48,508 bases of DNA, from contig BFEA01000002.1 in the NCBI GenBank assembly GCA_003427395.1, positions 8,184,592 to 8,233,099 of the forward strand. The letters run 5' to 3'. The stretch comes from Chara braunii (Eukaryota; Streptophyta; Charophyceae; Charales; Characeae). The notes under the pieces were generated by a model. It made no database searches. It was not told the DNA's origin and was given only the letters and a program-made list of their open reading frames with translations. The position numbers and the translations under genes were made by a program. Positions within the stretch are counted from its first letter, which is position 1. Every line of letters starts with the position of its first letter. Below are positions 33,085 to 44,039 of the stretch, one piece after another.

Positions 33085-36000
33085 TGCTACTGCACTGTCT
33101 GGCCATCATTGCGGGGCCCTCAGGCGAGTCAAGGCTTCAAGGCCCTCTCACACGAGTCTGAGAGCACCCATCTGAGAGTCTGACTTATTCTCGTTCTACC
33201 CTTCTCAGTCTCAGTCTAGTCTATTGGTGCCGAGAGGAAGGCGGCAGGCGGGATTGCAACCCGTAGGTCCGTGCCAAGGCCTCTGTGGGAGGTTGCCCCA
33301 CCGATTGCGGGAGCTCTGCCGGAGCCCAGGCGGGGTTTTGGAGGCAGGGAACTTCAGGTATATCTTCGTTAACCTGTGTGATACCTTCCCCTAACCTTTA
33401 TCCTTGGGCTACTTGAACACAACTATGTGAGGTTATTACTTCTTTCTTTTGTTATGTATGTCAGGACATGCTCTGCGAAAGGGTAAATAAACACTTATAT
33501 ATGTGAAAAGTTAGATACTTTGAGCGGATTGAGACAAAATGAATTGGGGGAAGGCGGGAGGAAGATGATATGCATGCGTTTGACCGGGTTAACCCAAGGT
33601 TGAGCCCCTCCGGGTGGATGTGGGCTCAGTGCTATGTTTTATTGAGGTTTGTTGATCTGAGTGAGTGACTTTTATGGCTGGTCTACCCGGGTGGGATAGG
33701 ATCAGTCACTGTTTTATTTGAGGGTTTCTGAACAGGAGGACGGACACCCCGAGTGGGGAAGGCTCAGAATCCTGGTGTTTATTTTAATGAGTTGGGGTGC
33801 GTGTTTTCTTCTGAGGGAGTACCGACATAAGACTAAGCGTACCCTAGGGTTAGGGCGGCTTAGTCATGAGCCACGAATTAACTGGCCAACCAAAAGTATA
33901 AATTTTGATATATATATATTTTATTGAACTTATACTTCTGACAGGCCGGGCGCCCCGGGTGGGGAAAGCCAGTCAGTAAGTCAGGTAGAACTAAGGAAGA
34001 GGGAAAGAGATGAAGAGTAAAATAAAGGTAACTGGGCAGACTGAACGTACCCTAGGATTATGGCGGTTCAGTTATATGCTCATGATAACACTAAGGAGCA
34101 GAGAGTTAGTATAATTCTGTTCTATTTTCCTTTCTAAACATGAGGCAGGATCAAAAGTTCCATTATTGAAAAGGTCCGATCGACTGCTTAATAAGAGAAG
34201 GAAAAACATAAAGTCTGTGAAAGTATTTGTACCATATTTTATGTTGTATGGCTAACTAGGCGTACCCTAGGGTTAGGGCGGCCTAGCGATAAGCTTTTGT
34301 CGTTTAATGTAAGTTGGACGTACCCTAGGGTAAGGGCGGTCCAGCGTTTCGGTGTTTATAATTGTTCAGGCAGATCAGGCACACCCTAGGGTTAGGGCAG
34401 CCTGATCACATTGCCTTATGTAACTTAAACTGCATGGCTAACTAGGCGTACCCTAGGGTTAGGGCGGCCTAGTGATATGTCGTTATTGTTGATGTGCTGT
34501 GGGTTGGACGTACCCTAGGGTTAGGGCGGCCCTACTTTTTTTGTCGTTTGTACTTATATTCAGGCAAGCTAGACCTACCCGTGGGTAGGGATGGTCTAGA
34601 ATGATGTCATATGTAACTTTGTTTAAAGCAGGTTGGACACACCCTAGGGTTAGGGCAGCCCAGTTCTATGCTTTTTGTCGTTAGTTAGGCAGAAGTCAAA
34701 CGTACCCTAGGGTTAGGGCGGTCTGGTCATATGCCTTATGCGTACAGTTCATGTTACGTTGGACATACCCTAGGGTTAGGGCAGTCCAAATGTACGTACC
34801 TTACTTGTGTACCTAGGCAGGTCAGGCATACCCTAGGGTTAGGGCCTTGTCTGACTATATGCCATAGGAGAGGGGGACTTAAAAGGGGAAGAACTGAGTG
34901 ATCTAACGAACTACTTGGCTCAAATTAATGTGGGATTGAGAGAGATGTTTGGTTATGCCTGCTTGTGGGCTCACACTTGGGGCATCTCATTGATAGGCTA
35001 GTTGCTTTAGATGTTCGCTGAGTGCTAGAGCTATAGGCAAGTAGGATGGATGATGGGAAGGAAAGCTTGGGATAAGATAGAACTGACTCTACTAGAAGTT
35101 AGGATCAGTGTTATCGCACAGCCTCATCAAAGAGGTCGTACAGATTATCGCTGATTCTATCTTCCAAGTAAGTGTCAGAAGTTAGTCCCAAGTATAGTTA
35201 CGCCTTGTCTTTTCAGTTACAGCTCTGTATAAATTTTGGCAACCTCCTGTTCCTACGGGAAGCGCTGCCGAAATTTCTACAAATCTGAAATAGTTAATCA
35301 TTTTTGGACTCGTAGAAATTCTGGAAAGGCACTTTTCCTACGGGAAGCGCTGCCGAAATTTCACAGAATTTAGGAAGTTAGATGATATTTTAGTTAAGAG
35401 AGACTTGACAAATTCACCCTGGATAGGGGAGATGCTGCCAAATTTTCTTAGTGACTTGGCGTTAGTGAGGGAAGCTGAACGTGAGACTCATAGAGGAGCT
35501 AGGGTACGAATTGGGGAACTACCCTCTACTTGGGTTGAACATAGTAGTGGTTTTCTTTGACCTATACTGTGATGCAGGTTTTCACATCCGATTGAAGGCT
35601 CGAATTGTTCGGCCTGATTCTACGAAGGGAGCACTTGTCTGTTATCACTGATAACAGATCGGTTGCCGATTCGTTGGTCTACGACTCAACTTTCCTATCT
35701 CTCCTGCCTCTCAACCTAAGGCCTTGGCCCTTGCTAGGTTTTGTGTGTTTCTTTGGGTTTTCACCCAGTTTCTTTATAAATGGTCATTTCTTAAAGACTG
35801 AGTATATTTGTTGAGGGGGAATGGTTGGGCTTGTGTGCGTAAGGCAGGGTGTGAGCTGCAAGAGGCTGAAAAGTTGACTCCTTTAGTGCGTGTGATGTTG
35901 TTTGAATATCGGATGTTTGCAGGTATGTATAAGAGAGACTCGATTCAATATGTGATGAATGATTATGTTTTGAGTTCAAATGGGCAAACCACACGGCTGT

Positions 36001-37740
36001 CGTGAGAGTGAACTACCCCACAACCTTTGTGTTGAGTGAGATTGTTTTACCCCCGTTCAACTGAGGTGATAATCAAAGTAAGCTTACGTTCGGGTAACCC
36101 CCATAGGGCTAATCCCGACGATGTCTTTCCAGATGACGTAAGAGCATTTGTGTTGTTTTTCCTTGTTGAAATTTACTATGGTGAAACGATAAAGTTCCGG
36201 GCGGAAGGGTTAGGGTGTTGCTGGCGATACGCCAGACAACTCACCACTGCTTCAAATTCCTTCCTGCCCTAGGGGCCGTTTTACCCCGCACCATTTGGGA
36301 CACCTCAGGGTGCAGAAGACTGGAAGACCCTCAGACCTGTTTTGCGCTCGCCAAGGGGTTACCTCCCCTTAGCGCGCGCTTCAGCCAACGCCTGAGCGTC
36401 GAACGCAACCCCATGGCTCGGAATAGGCCGCTTGGGTATGGACACCACATAATGCGCCATCCTCGCAAATACTCACGTAGAGGTGCATAGTGGATTGGTA
36501 CGTGTGGGGACCACGTCCGCGCGATCTTGTACTTAGTCCATGCGCGCAGCACTCGCCGATCCTCGCACTAAAAGTTATGGGTCAGGCGACGAGACCCAAA
36601 GCGCGATACTGTCAATAGGGTCGAGTTGTAGTAACGAGAAGCGACACATGGGCGAAGGACCAGTCCCAGTCGACCTATGGGAGTCCGTTTACGGGCCTCA
36701 CTATCCCGGATATCGGATAGCCTACGAGTAGGACTTTGGGCCTCCTTTGAGCGCGCGTCGTTTGGGCCGGCCTACCCCTTCCATTTTAGGAGGCCACTAA
36801 ACTAACGCAAGTTGAACTCAACTCCTCTTTCGAATTTTCATGGTTTGATGTTATAGTCTGTGGCAGCCGTCAAAGTCAAACCCCTTGATGTTTGACTGCC
36901 ACGACAGCTTAACGCTGTCTACTCAACCCCTCTGCACAGGGTGCAGAAGAGCGTGTGGTTTTCAACCGCACATGGCGGTTGTCTGGCGTCGAGAGATTAC
37001 CCCTCAAAGCGCCTGTCAGCCGACACTTGAATGTCGAACGTGACCCTCGAGATTATCAAGGGTCGCGATGCTACAAGTGCCACATAGTACCCCATCAGCG
37101 TGAGTGCTTGCGTATGCCCGCATGACTGGTTGATGTGACGAGGCCATGCGCCCATACGATTCTTATACCAAAGTCCGGCGCGCGGTACCTACCTGATTTC
37201 TGTTGCATAAAGTTATGGGGCGGATACTGAAGGGACTAGGAGTACTGTGGTGTCGTGGTGTTGTTTGTAGTGGTTGTTTTGTGTATCTCCGTGTGTTATG
37301 CGTAGTAAGTATGAATATTGTGGCGTAACGCGTGGCGTGTATAGCGCGTCCTAGTTGCCCGACGTCGAATCGTGCTTGGGACTTCAGCCCCCCAGTGCGT
37401 CGATCCGCGTACGGGTTCGATTATGGGCGTTCGATCGCGCGTACCCCCTATGCTACAGCGAACGAGAAACGCCCTTGGCTGGGCCACCTCTGAAATTGCA
37501 TACGAGAAGCTTTCGCATGTGGTTCAGTAGCTCGGCAGGGATACACCCACCTAAGGGATGGTGACAGCTCCCGCAGGTGGAGGTAAGCGGTGCCTCGCGT
37601 GACCCTGTCCTGTCGTAGGGGCTCACGAGAGGTACGGCTGGCGCACTCGGCCGGAGCGGCCAGAACGCTCTACGACAAAGTCCTGCCAAATCTTGCGTGA
37701 CGCGGCCGGGAGGGTCCCCATGCGGGACCGATGCGCTGAA
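33085..37740 (+). repeat. R1 repeat, copy C (longest)
   Basis: Ordered blocks match copies A and B: GCGGGATTGCAACCCGTAGG (about 33248), GGGAGCTCTGCCGGAG (about 33308), the hairpin array 33601-34860, AAATTTTGGCA/TGCCGAAATTT hairpins (about 35230-35370), TGTTATCACTGATAACA (35640-35656), two diverged copies of the segment ending AGTTATGGGG/AGTTATGGGT (about 36220-36600 and 36840-37230), and the 3' block CGAGAAACGCCCTTGG to GGACCGATGCGCT (about 37463-37738). No protein-like frame exists. Upstream GCTG-rich sequence (31.1-33.1 kb) may belong to the same element. Confidence 0.78.
33601..34860 (+). repeat. Hairpin array with covarying arms and a fixed core (R1-C)
   Basis: Units have a core close to ACCCTAGGGTTAGGGC flanked by complementary arms that differ between units. 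Examples are GACTAAGC/GCTTAGTC (33831/33858), ACTGAAC/GTTCAGT (34040/34066), CTAGGC/GCCTAG (34256/34281), TGGAC/GTCCA (34315/34339), GATCAGGC/GCCTGATC (34373/34400), ACTAGGC/GCCTAGT (34441/34467), CTAGACC/GGTCTAG (34569/34593) and TTGGAC/GTCCAA (34759/34784). Earlier units (33601-33985) use CCCGGGTGGG-like cores with arms such as TGAGCCC/GGGCTCA (33601/33622). The core itself is palindromic (ACCCTAGGGT). Units near 34501, 34632 and 34695 have imperfect arms. Confidence 0.92.
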
Positions 37741-38792
37741 CAGCGTATTCACTCTGATAGAGTGACTATAGCTGGATGCGGTTGCATATGGAGGCTCACT
37801 CCCGGCACAGGGGCAAGGGCTTCGAGCACAAGAAGGGACTTGACCTCCAATGAGGATGATTGCAGGGACGGAGGGAGGTCACTGACTCCATCTATTAGCG
37901 TGTCGACCGTGTATCAGCGCAGGAGGGCAGTCAAACTTCGAGAGCAAGCGACGAGGCATTGAGGGAGTGGGAGTAGCTCTGTCGCGAGTGTACGTGGCAA
38001 GGGGTGGCAGTCTCCACGTGTTGAGGATGACGACGGGGCTGAGGAAGACGACAAGGACGAGGCGATGAGGTTCTCGAGGTCTACACCCCGGTCGTCATTA
38101 GGGTGTCAGGCGGTGGGGCCAGATGCGGAGGGCGAGGGTTTGTACGATGACTTCAGTGAGCCGGAGACCGATTTTGATGTGGATTTGGGTGATCCTCCTA
38201 CAACAAGGGCTCCACACCGCGAGCCTCTTGCGGCAGGAGCGTCACAAGGGGACCTTGGCATTGATACATCCTCCATGCGCGATCTCATGACCAAAATTGA
38301 GGTTGTTGTGCCTTGTTTTTCAACAAGTGCGGACATTACATCGCATCATTTCCAAAGACATCCGACAGTGCATCAGGCAAGACCGCTATCGCAAAGAGAG
38401 GAGGCACAGGAGGAGCGCGAGGCTCGAGAGGCACGGGAGGACAGGAGGACAGTATTAGGGCCAAGGCCCTAGTGGATGTCGACCCACGCACACAGGCCAT
38501 AACGCGGCAGATGGATGCCATATGTACGTTGGAGACGGTGGGCGAGGCCACGACAGTCTTCGAGGGAGCTCCGACAGTAGTTGTGTAGGAGGACATGGTA
38601 GGGGGTGGAGATATGGCTGCGCAGGAGGTGTTTGAGGGTGGAGATACGGTCGTGCAAAAGGGGACACTTTCGGACGATGGACAAGTGGACGAGCACACTA
38701 ATGAAGTAGGGTCACAACACCTACGCAGGGGGTTATTGGGGAGGTTGCACTTGCGCAAGACATGCAGGCCGAGGAGCAGGGCATCACAATAG
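37693..38792 (+). pseudogene. Broken reading frame of unknown function, acidic/Gly-rich
   Basis: Frame 1 is open from 37693 to 38472 except for one TGA at 37960. It encodes Arg-rich then acidic sequence (VEDDDGAEEDDKDEAMRF, GLYDDFSEPETDFDVDLGD). Near 38313-38336 the protein-like reading moves to frame 0, where RAKALVDVDPRTQAITRQ continues to a TAG at 38586. It goes on past it with VFEGGDTVVQ-type repeats to 38792. Codon choice and the shared acidic/Gly character suggest one decayed gene with a frameshift and stops. I recognise no domain. It directly follows the end of R1-C. Confidence 0.4.
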
Positions 38793-38844
38793 GAGGGTTA
38801 TCGGATGAGAGCGAGGCAGCGGTTCCAGCGTTGGATGCGAGCTT

Positions 38845-39432
38845 GCTGACATCAAGGAGGCTGTGGCCCAACATAGGGTGGATGTCAGCTTCATTGCTAC
38901 CAACTTGAAGGGAATCGCAAACGATCGTGACACTACTGCACAGGATGGTGTACGTGTGGGCATGACAAGCGTACAGGCTGTTGCAGAGGTCCGCAAAATG
39001 CAGGTTGTAGGGGCAGCTTGTGCAGTAGGGTTGCATGGCGGTGAGGGGGGATGGAGGTTGATTCTCACGTGTTCTTTTCGCAACACGAGACTTTGGGCAT
39101 CGAACAAATCGTCAATTATCGATGTGACCAGCAGAAGGACTAGTGAAGGTGGATCCCTAGTCCCGAAGTACCCAGAGTCGTCGAGGTCGAAGAGTGCTGG
39201 CAGGGGACAGGAAGAGTGTCAGCAGGGACAGTCTCAGCAGGGAGCGTTGCTATGTCATTTTAGTATTGATGACGAGGTGGTGGCAAGGGACGGATCGACT
39301 GCAGCTGAAGTTGGTGGTGGCAAAGATGAAGGAGCGGGTCCGGCGAGTCCCCGTAATGTAGGAGGTGGACCGGGTCACATGGAGGAGTCCCCTATGTCAA
39401 TGCGGCTGCGATTTTGCATTCTTGTTGCGTAA
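38845..39432 (+). pseudogene. Possible continuation with a coiled-coil-like segment
   Basis: Frame 1 encodes LADIKEAVAQHRVDVSFIATNL... and QAVAEVRKM, which looks helical and heptad-like. A Gly/Ser/Gln-rich tail follows. It probably belongs to the decayed gene upstream after another frameshift. It has no known domain. Confidence 0.3.
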
Positions 39433-40870
39433 TGCAGAGTATGGTTGACAAACAGCCCGGCAGTCGAGGAGGGAAGACGACATTGAGCCCACGGTTGGTG
39501 ACGGCCTCCGCATTTGCTGCTAGGGATGTGCCTGTGCGTGGAGGTCCTCCGATAAAGGTGGCGGGCCGCACTTTAGGAGGGCATGTGCGACATGTTCTGG
39601 CTACTACTACTGCAGACCCAAGGCTGTCGACGGAGGAGGAGGGGATAAACCCCAGCCTCCCCATGCCGCCTTCAGCGAGGTGGCAGGTGAACATGGATAC
39701 CGCAAACGTACAGAGGTTCCCGACAGTGTACGTGCTGTGCACGACGACGGCGATGTGCCACGACAGCGACTCGGGGGAGAGGACATGTCGAAACACTGGG
39801 GAGAGGAGGGAGTAGCAGGGGAGGGAGGGGGCGCCCGAGAAGGGTCACTAGACTAGGCAGGCCTTGAGGCAAATGATGACATTTTTGTTTATGATTTGTA
39901 CTATACTTCGCTATTAGCAGGACCAGAATTTAGGACATATACTATACTACACACTGCCACTACTTCATGGCCTTTTGCATAGAATGTGTACTATACTTCG
40001 CTATTAGCTGTAGACGATTTTCGTAGACGTAGTTCATGACTTCATGACTTCCATGAAGGTCTGAGCGGTACCTGCCGTGCACTTGGTCATTCATGTCTGA
40101 ACTTGTCGTGATGAAGAGTTGGCCTCTGAGCCCCTCCCCATCAGATTTCATATTTGATTTCGTCGGAGACTTGTGGAGGGTGAAGTTATATGGTGTGCTT
40201 TCTTATATTCATCTTCTTCTTCTTACGCGACGTCATATTTCACGAGTGTATTTGATGGTAATTTATGCTTGCTTCATTTTTGTATGTGTCTACAGCTTCT
40301 ATGTATGTCGTAACATTGTCGTTGCCTTCATATTTCAATTTTGCTCACTTCATTGCCGTCGTATGCCATTTTTTACATGAATATCTTTGTCTTTGTACCA
40401 ATGTGGTTCGCAACCGTCTCCGTTTTTCATCGTCTTGCTAATGTGGTCTGAGGATGGGTTTTGGGTGGAGGCGGGTGTCCATAAACTGTTCTTTGGAGTG
40501 GCAGACAGCTGAAAGGGTTTCAAATTTTTATTTTCTTTTGAGGGGTGGGGTGGGGTATCATGGACCCCCATTGGTTGCTGAATGTCCGCTGGTAGTAGGC
40601 GCCACCCCGCCAAAAAAAAATAAAAACAAAAATAAAAAGTTTTTTTTTCGCATCGGAAGAGCCCGCGTACAACAGTAGGGGGGCCGTAGTATGGGATGTA
40701 CGTGCATGTGCATCCCGTACATTGAGACGTCTAGGTTGTCTGCGCCTGGTGGGGCAAAAATTTGGGGTTCATCCAGTCGATACGGGTTAGCTATTTGCAG
40801 ATCCCTCATGTGGTCTACGCTTCGTGGGGTAAATTGCAATCTGAGCAAATCGTTGTTCTAACCTCTCGAC
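39433..40870. other. No recognisable gene; short direct repeats
   Basis: A 21-bp exact direct repeat (TGTACTATACTTCGCTATTA plus G) occurs at 39897-39917 and 39987-40007. An A-run and a T-run flank 40612-40650. No gene was recognised. Confidence 0.45.
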
Positions 40871-40874
40871 GTTT

Positions 40875-41042
40875 GGGGCTACATCCTGAGTAGGGAGGGA
40901 CTGCCCCCGGAATCGAGAGTGTACCTGGGGCTGCACCCTGAGTAGGGACTGCCCCCGGAATCGAGAGTGTAACTGGGGCTGCATCCTGAGTAGGGACTGC
41001 CTGCGGAATCGAGAGTGTACCCTGAGCAGGGACTGCATCCTG
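40875..41042 (-). repeat. Minisatellite, unit about 48-52 bp, three to four copies
   Basis: Units begin at 40875, 40927 and 40975 with GGGGCT-CA-CCTGAGTAGG and end with GGAATCGAGAGTGTA. A partial fourth follows. The minus strand reads them as SLLRVQPQVHSRFRGQ repeats inside an open frame (40787-41134), but nothing shows that it is translated. Confidence 0.9.
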
Positions 41043-42600
41043 TTGTACAGGTGATTCGTGAATATCAACGCTGAAGGGCAGTAAACACTGTTCTGTGGCT
41101 GCCTGCAGGCTGCTGGACTATCTGCAGGAAGCATAGGAGCGGATATTTCTGTTTGGAGAAAAGGAAACGCAACAACCTGTGATGAGGATCAGGGCCCGCA
41201 AAAGCAGCAATGTGGCGCACACTGTTGATGGTACACAATAAGAGGCGTAGTGGTGTTGCGAACTTAAGATGAGCCTGTCTCCAGCAACGGAGGTGGAAGA
41301 ATGGGAACAATGGGAATGGGAGAGTCCGTTCCCAAGCGAGGCCGTGGAGAAGATGGGGTGTGGCACAGAGGAATGCAGCCAACTGTCGCCCATCACAGAA
41401 AGAGATAAGAGGGGTGGATCGGGCAAGATTTCGAAATAAGGGACGCGAGGGTCGGATGGACTGTGGTCTTCCTTGCACTGGAGCTGTGGCAGAGGAAGCT
41501 GTAGCAGCAAATCTACGATAGGGGGAATTCCAGCTGTGGAAGCTGCTGTATTGAAAACTGCAGCCGAGAAAACGGCAGTCATCGAAACTTTAGCAGTGGA
41601 CATTGCGGTAGTAGAAACTGGAGCAATAGAAATTGTATAGTAGAAACTGGAGCTGTGGAAACTGCAGCAGCAGATGAGCAAGGAGGGGCAGGACAAAAGC
41701 ATCGTGGGGGCAAAGAAGAAAGTGGCTAAGACAGGGACCATCGATCCAAGGGCATGCCATCATGTACCAAAGACTTGGCGGCAGCAATGTAAGAGGAGGC
41801 TAAACTAGTGCAGAAAACAATGATTCGGCGGGGTATGAAGTCCTTGAAGATCTTCATCCATCAGTGAAGAACATGCACGGCATCATCCAGGTCACCCTCT
41901 TTGTTGATCGTCATGTAGATGTTGACGCCTCGAGATCCATCCGCGAGGAAATTAACGATGGGTCTACCATTGAGTGATTTCCTTCCGTCAGACAGAATAG
42001 TGGCACCCGTGACATCGAAAGGTTGTAGACCTTGATCACTCCGCGGCCACTGCCAGTTGATGGACCCTCACAGCAGTCATTCTGGTGATCTCGTTGTGAC
42101 TGGGTGTTACAACTCGCAGACTGCTCCCCAGCTGCTTTAAAAGGTACTGCTGCACATCTCTTCATGCCTCATTGCGAACGGCAATGAACAAGATGTCGTT
42201 GGACTACACGCATTGCAAGATGAGTTTCTTGAACTCTCCACTCCATGCACTGCCGTATACCTCATCCACACTTTGTTGCTTCATCCTTTTCCTCCCCTGG
42301 GTCAGTCCGCACCCCCCCTCCACACCCTTCTTCTTCACCCCCGCGGCCTTGGTCTCCGCTCAAGCGGCCTCTCGTCGAGTGCGGGCCTGTGAAGCAGCCT
42401 TTGCCGGCTGCATGAATCCCACCCCGCCTGCTGCATGTTCCTTGCCCCTGGCCGATCGCCTAACACCAGAATCCTCCTCCTCGCTCTCCTCTCCCTCGAG
42501 GTCCACAATGTCACAGCCCCCTCCGACGGCTACTGCGCCCCCCTTCCTCCCCCCCAACCCACCGTGCTGGCTCAAGACCGTGATCCTCCTCGAATAGAAC
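41043..42600. other. No recognisable gene
   Basis: Between about 41480 and 41680 short GAAACTG-AGC units repeat imperfectly. Open frames on either strand (for example minus 41118-41741) are of low complexity and match no family I know. Confidence 0.4.
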
Positions 42601-42690
42601 GCTCGGTCATTATACTAGATCTAGACTGATAGTTTCCCCAAATACAGCTATATTGGCCAGGCATTCTATTTGGGTGAAGACGGTAGGGTC
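42593..42690 (+). repeat. Dispersed repeat, copy 1 (paired with 46826-46931)
   Basis: GAATAGAAC, GGTCATT, CTAGACTGA, CCCCAAATACAGC, and TATT-GGGTGAAG--GGTAG occur in the same order as in the second copy. Confidence 0.7.
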
Positions 42691-43107
42691 AGACAAGTTA
42701 TATGTGAGGTATCTGCCGTTGCAAAACTTTGCCAGTTCGATTTTAAAGTCTTTGGGCTGGCCGCACTGGTGCTATGTTCATGCTATGAAGTTTGAGACAA
42801 GTTTCATGATTTCCAAGCATAACAGAGCGCCCATGGTGCCTGCTGTTGTGAAACAGCTGATAGCCTGATACTAGTAATGAGACCAGCATCCACATCCGCG
42901 TGAGTTTTCCATCTACACATCTGCTCCCTGCTCAGACTTCATTTTTCCCTCCCTTCTCGAGGAGAAACTCACGGAGGCTTGATCATCCTGCAGGCTAGAG
43001 GCAGCCCCTACCCTGTAGTTGTGCCACATTTCTGCTCTGGCTCATCTACTGGTGGGCAGCATCACCTGCTTGCAACCAGCGCCAGCGTTCCTTGTCATAT
43101 CTTTTGC

Positions 43108-43275
43108 AGACAATCCAAGAGGGAGAGTATAGTCCTCTTGAGCCTACGCCAGGGCCACCTAATGGACCTCATTAATGCTAGAGTAGACTCCCTCGACAGG
43201 CGTCGGCGATTCCGGCATTACAGTTGGGGTCGGAAAAGAGTCAAAAGACCGAAGAAGCTGAAGGCCATAGCATGA
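43108..43275 (+). CDS. Possible terminal exon with a basic tail
   Basis: After a good acceptor (TATCTTTTGCAG, ending at 43108), one frame runs for about 55 codons: SKRESIVLLSLRQGHLMDL, NARVDSLDRRRRFRHYSW and a tail RKRVKRPKKLKAIA before TGA. The clustered Arg/Lys could be a nuclear signal or RNA-binding tail. No upstream exon was identified, so this may be chance. Confidence 0.25.
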   Translation, partial: RQSKRESIVLLSLRQGHLMDLINARVDSLDRRRRFRHYSWGRKRVKRPKKLKAIA

Positions 43276-43295
43276 CAAATTTGACAATACACCAG

Positions 43296-43357
43296 CAGGC
43301 CTAGCTCAGTTGGTACACCCATGAACCGTTGAAATACAGACCTGACTTTGAATCCTA
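43296..43357 (+). repeat. tRNA-derived SINE-like unit
   Basis: GGCCTAGCTCAGTTGGTACA and a B-box-like CTGACTTTGAATCC are separated by CATGAACCGTTGAAATACAG. This is the best-preserved copy of the family. It is followed by a pyrimidine run near 43407-43430. Confidence 0.7.
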
Positions 43358-43753
43358 ACGGAACTTGAGTGAATGGAATGACATCAGACGTCTCACGGCC
43401 GTTTCCCTTCTTTTTCTTCTTTTTTTTTTCGTTCAGTACCCTAACAAGACGACCATGGAATGCTGGGGAAAGAGAGATCGGTCAGGGAAGCGAGGAGCAG
43501 ATCAGACGGGCCAGTTCTCATCGGGTTTGGCCCACCTTGGAATGTCTCTTTTTTTTGCCGCATTCCAGTGAAATGGCTGCCTGAACTTGTTCTGGATGCT
43601 CCTGTACACCTTCCTCCACTGACGAAAATGTGTTTCATTCAATGAGCACATTGTTGGGACGTTGAACACCATTATCAGCAAATTTTGTGAAATATAAAGA
43701 AATAAATATATACATGTACGATAAGTCGGTGAAACTCCGACGAAACAGTTTGG

Positions 43754-43906
43754 CACAGCCCCTCGTTTGTCGTCCTCTTCTCCCTCTCTGCCTACGGTTT
43801 ACCGGGCAGCTCTGTTTGACTTTATATTATATATATTTCGTCAAACAGAGCTGCCCGGTAAGCGGTAGGCAGAGAAGGAGAAGAGGACAACAAACGAGGG
43901 GCGGTG
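43754..43906. mobile_element. Foldback hairpin element, 67-bp arms
   Basis: Arms 43754-43820 and 43840-43906 are reverse complements with about five mismatches, around a 19-nt AT loop. The ends read CACAGCCCCTCG and its near complement. No target duplication is evident. It is non-coding; it may be a foldback MITE, and the transcript would form a long stem of the kind processed into small RNAs. Confidence 0.9.
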
Positions 43907-44039
43907 ACAAAAGTGAGTGCGATGCGTTCCTCGTGAGGAACAATATTCAGTGCATCCGTGTCCACCTTGACGCTAGATAGCAGTCAGAGAGTTCCCACCT
44001 CCAACAGGGCAGATAGGGGGTTTAGAGAAGGAGCGAGGG

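Noticed and set aside
33601-34860. The hairpin array as a CRISPR array
   Set aside because: Spacing is irregular, the recurrent part is palindromic and telomere-like, the context is eukaryotic, and no cas genes are present.
34256-34860. ACCCTAGGGTTAGGG words as interstitial telomere repeats
   Set aside because: The TTTAGGG or TTAGGG unit is not tandem; each occurrence sits singly in a hairpin core.
41118-41741. 207-codon minus-strand frame
   Set aside because: Low-complexity Ser/Leu/Thr composition with short repeats; looks like a shadow of repeated GAAACTG units.
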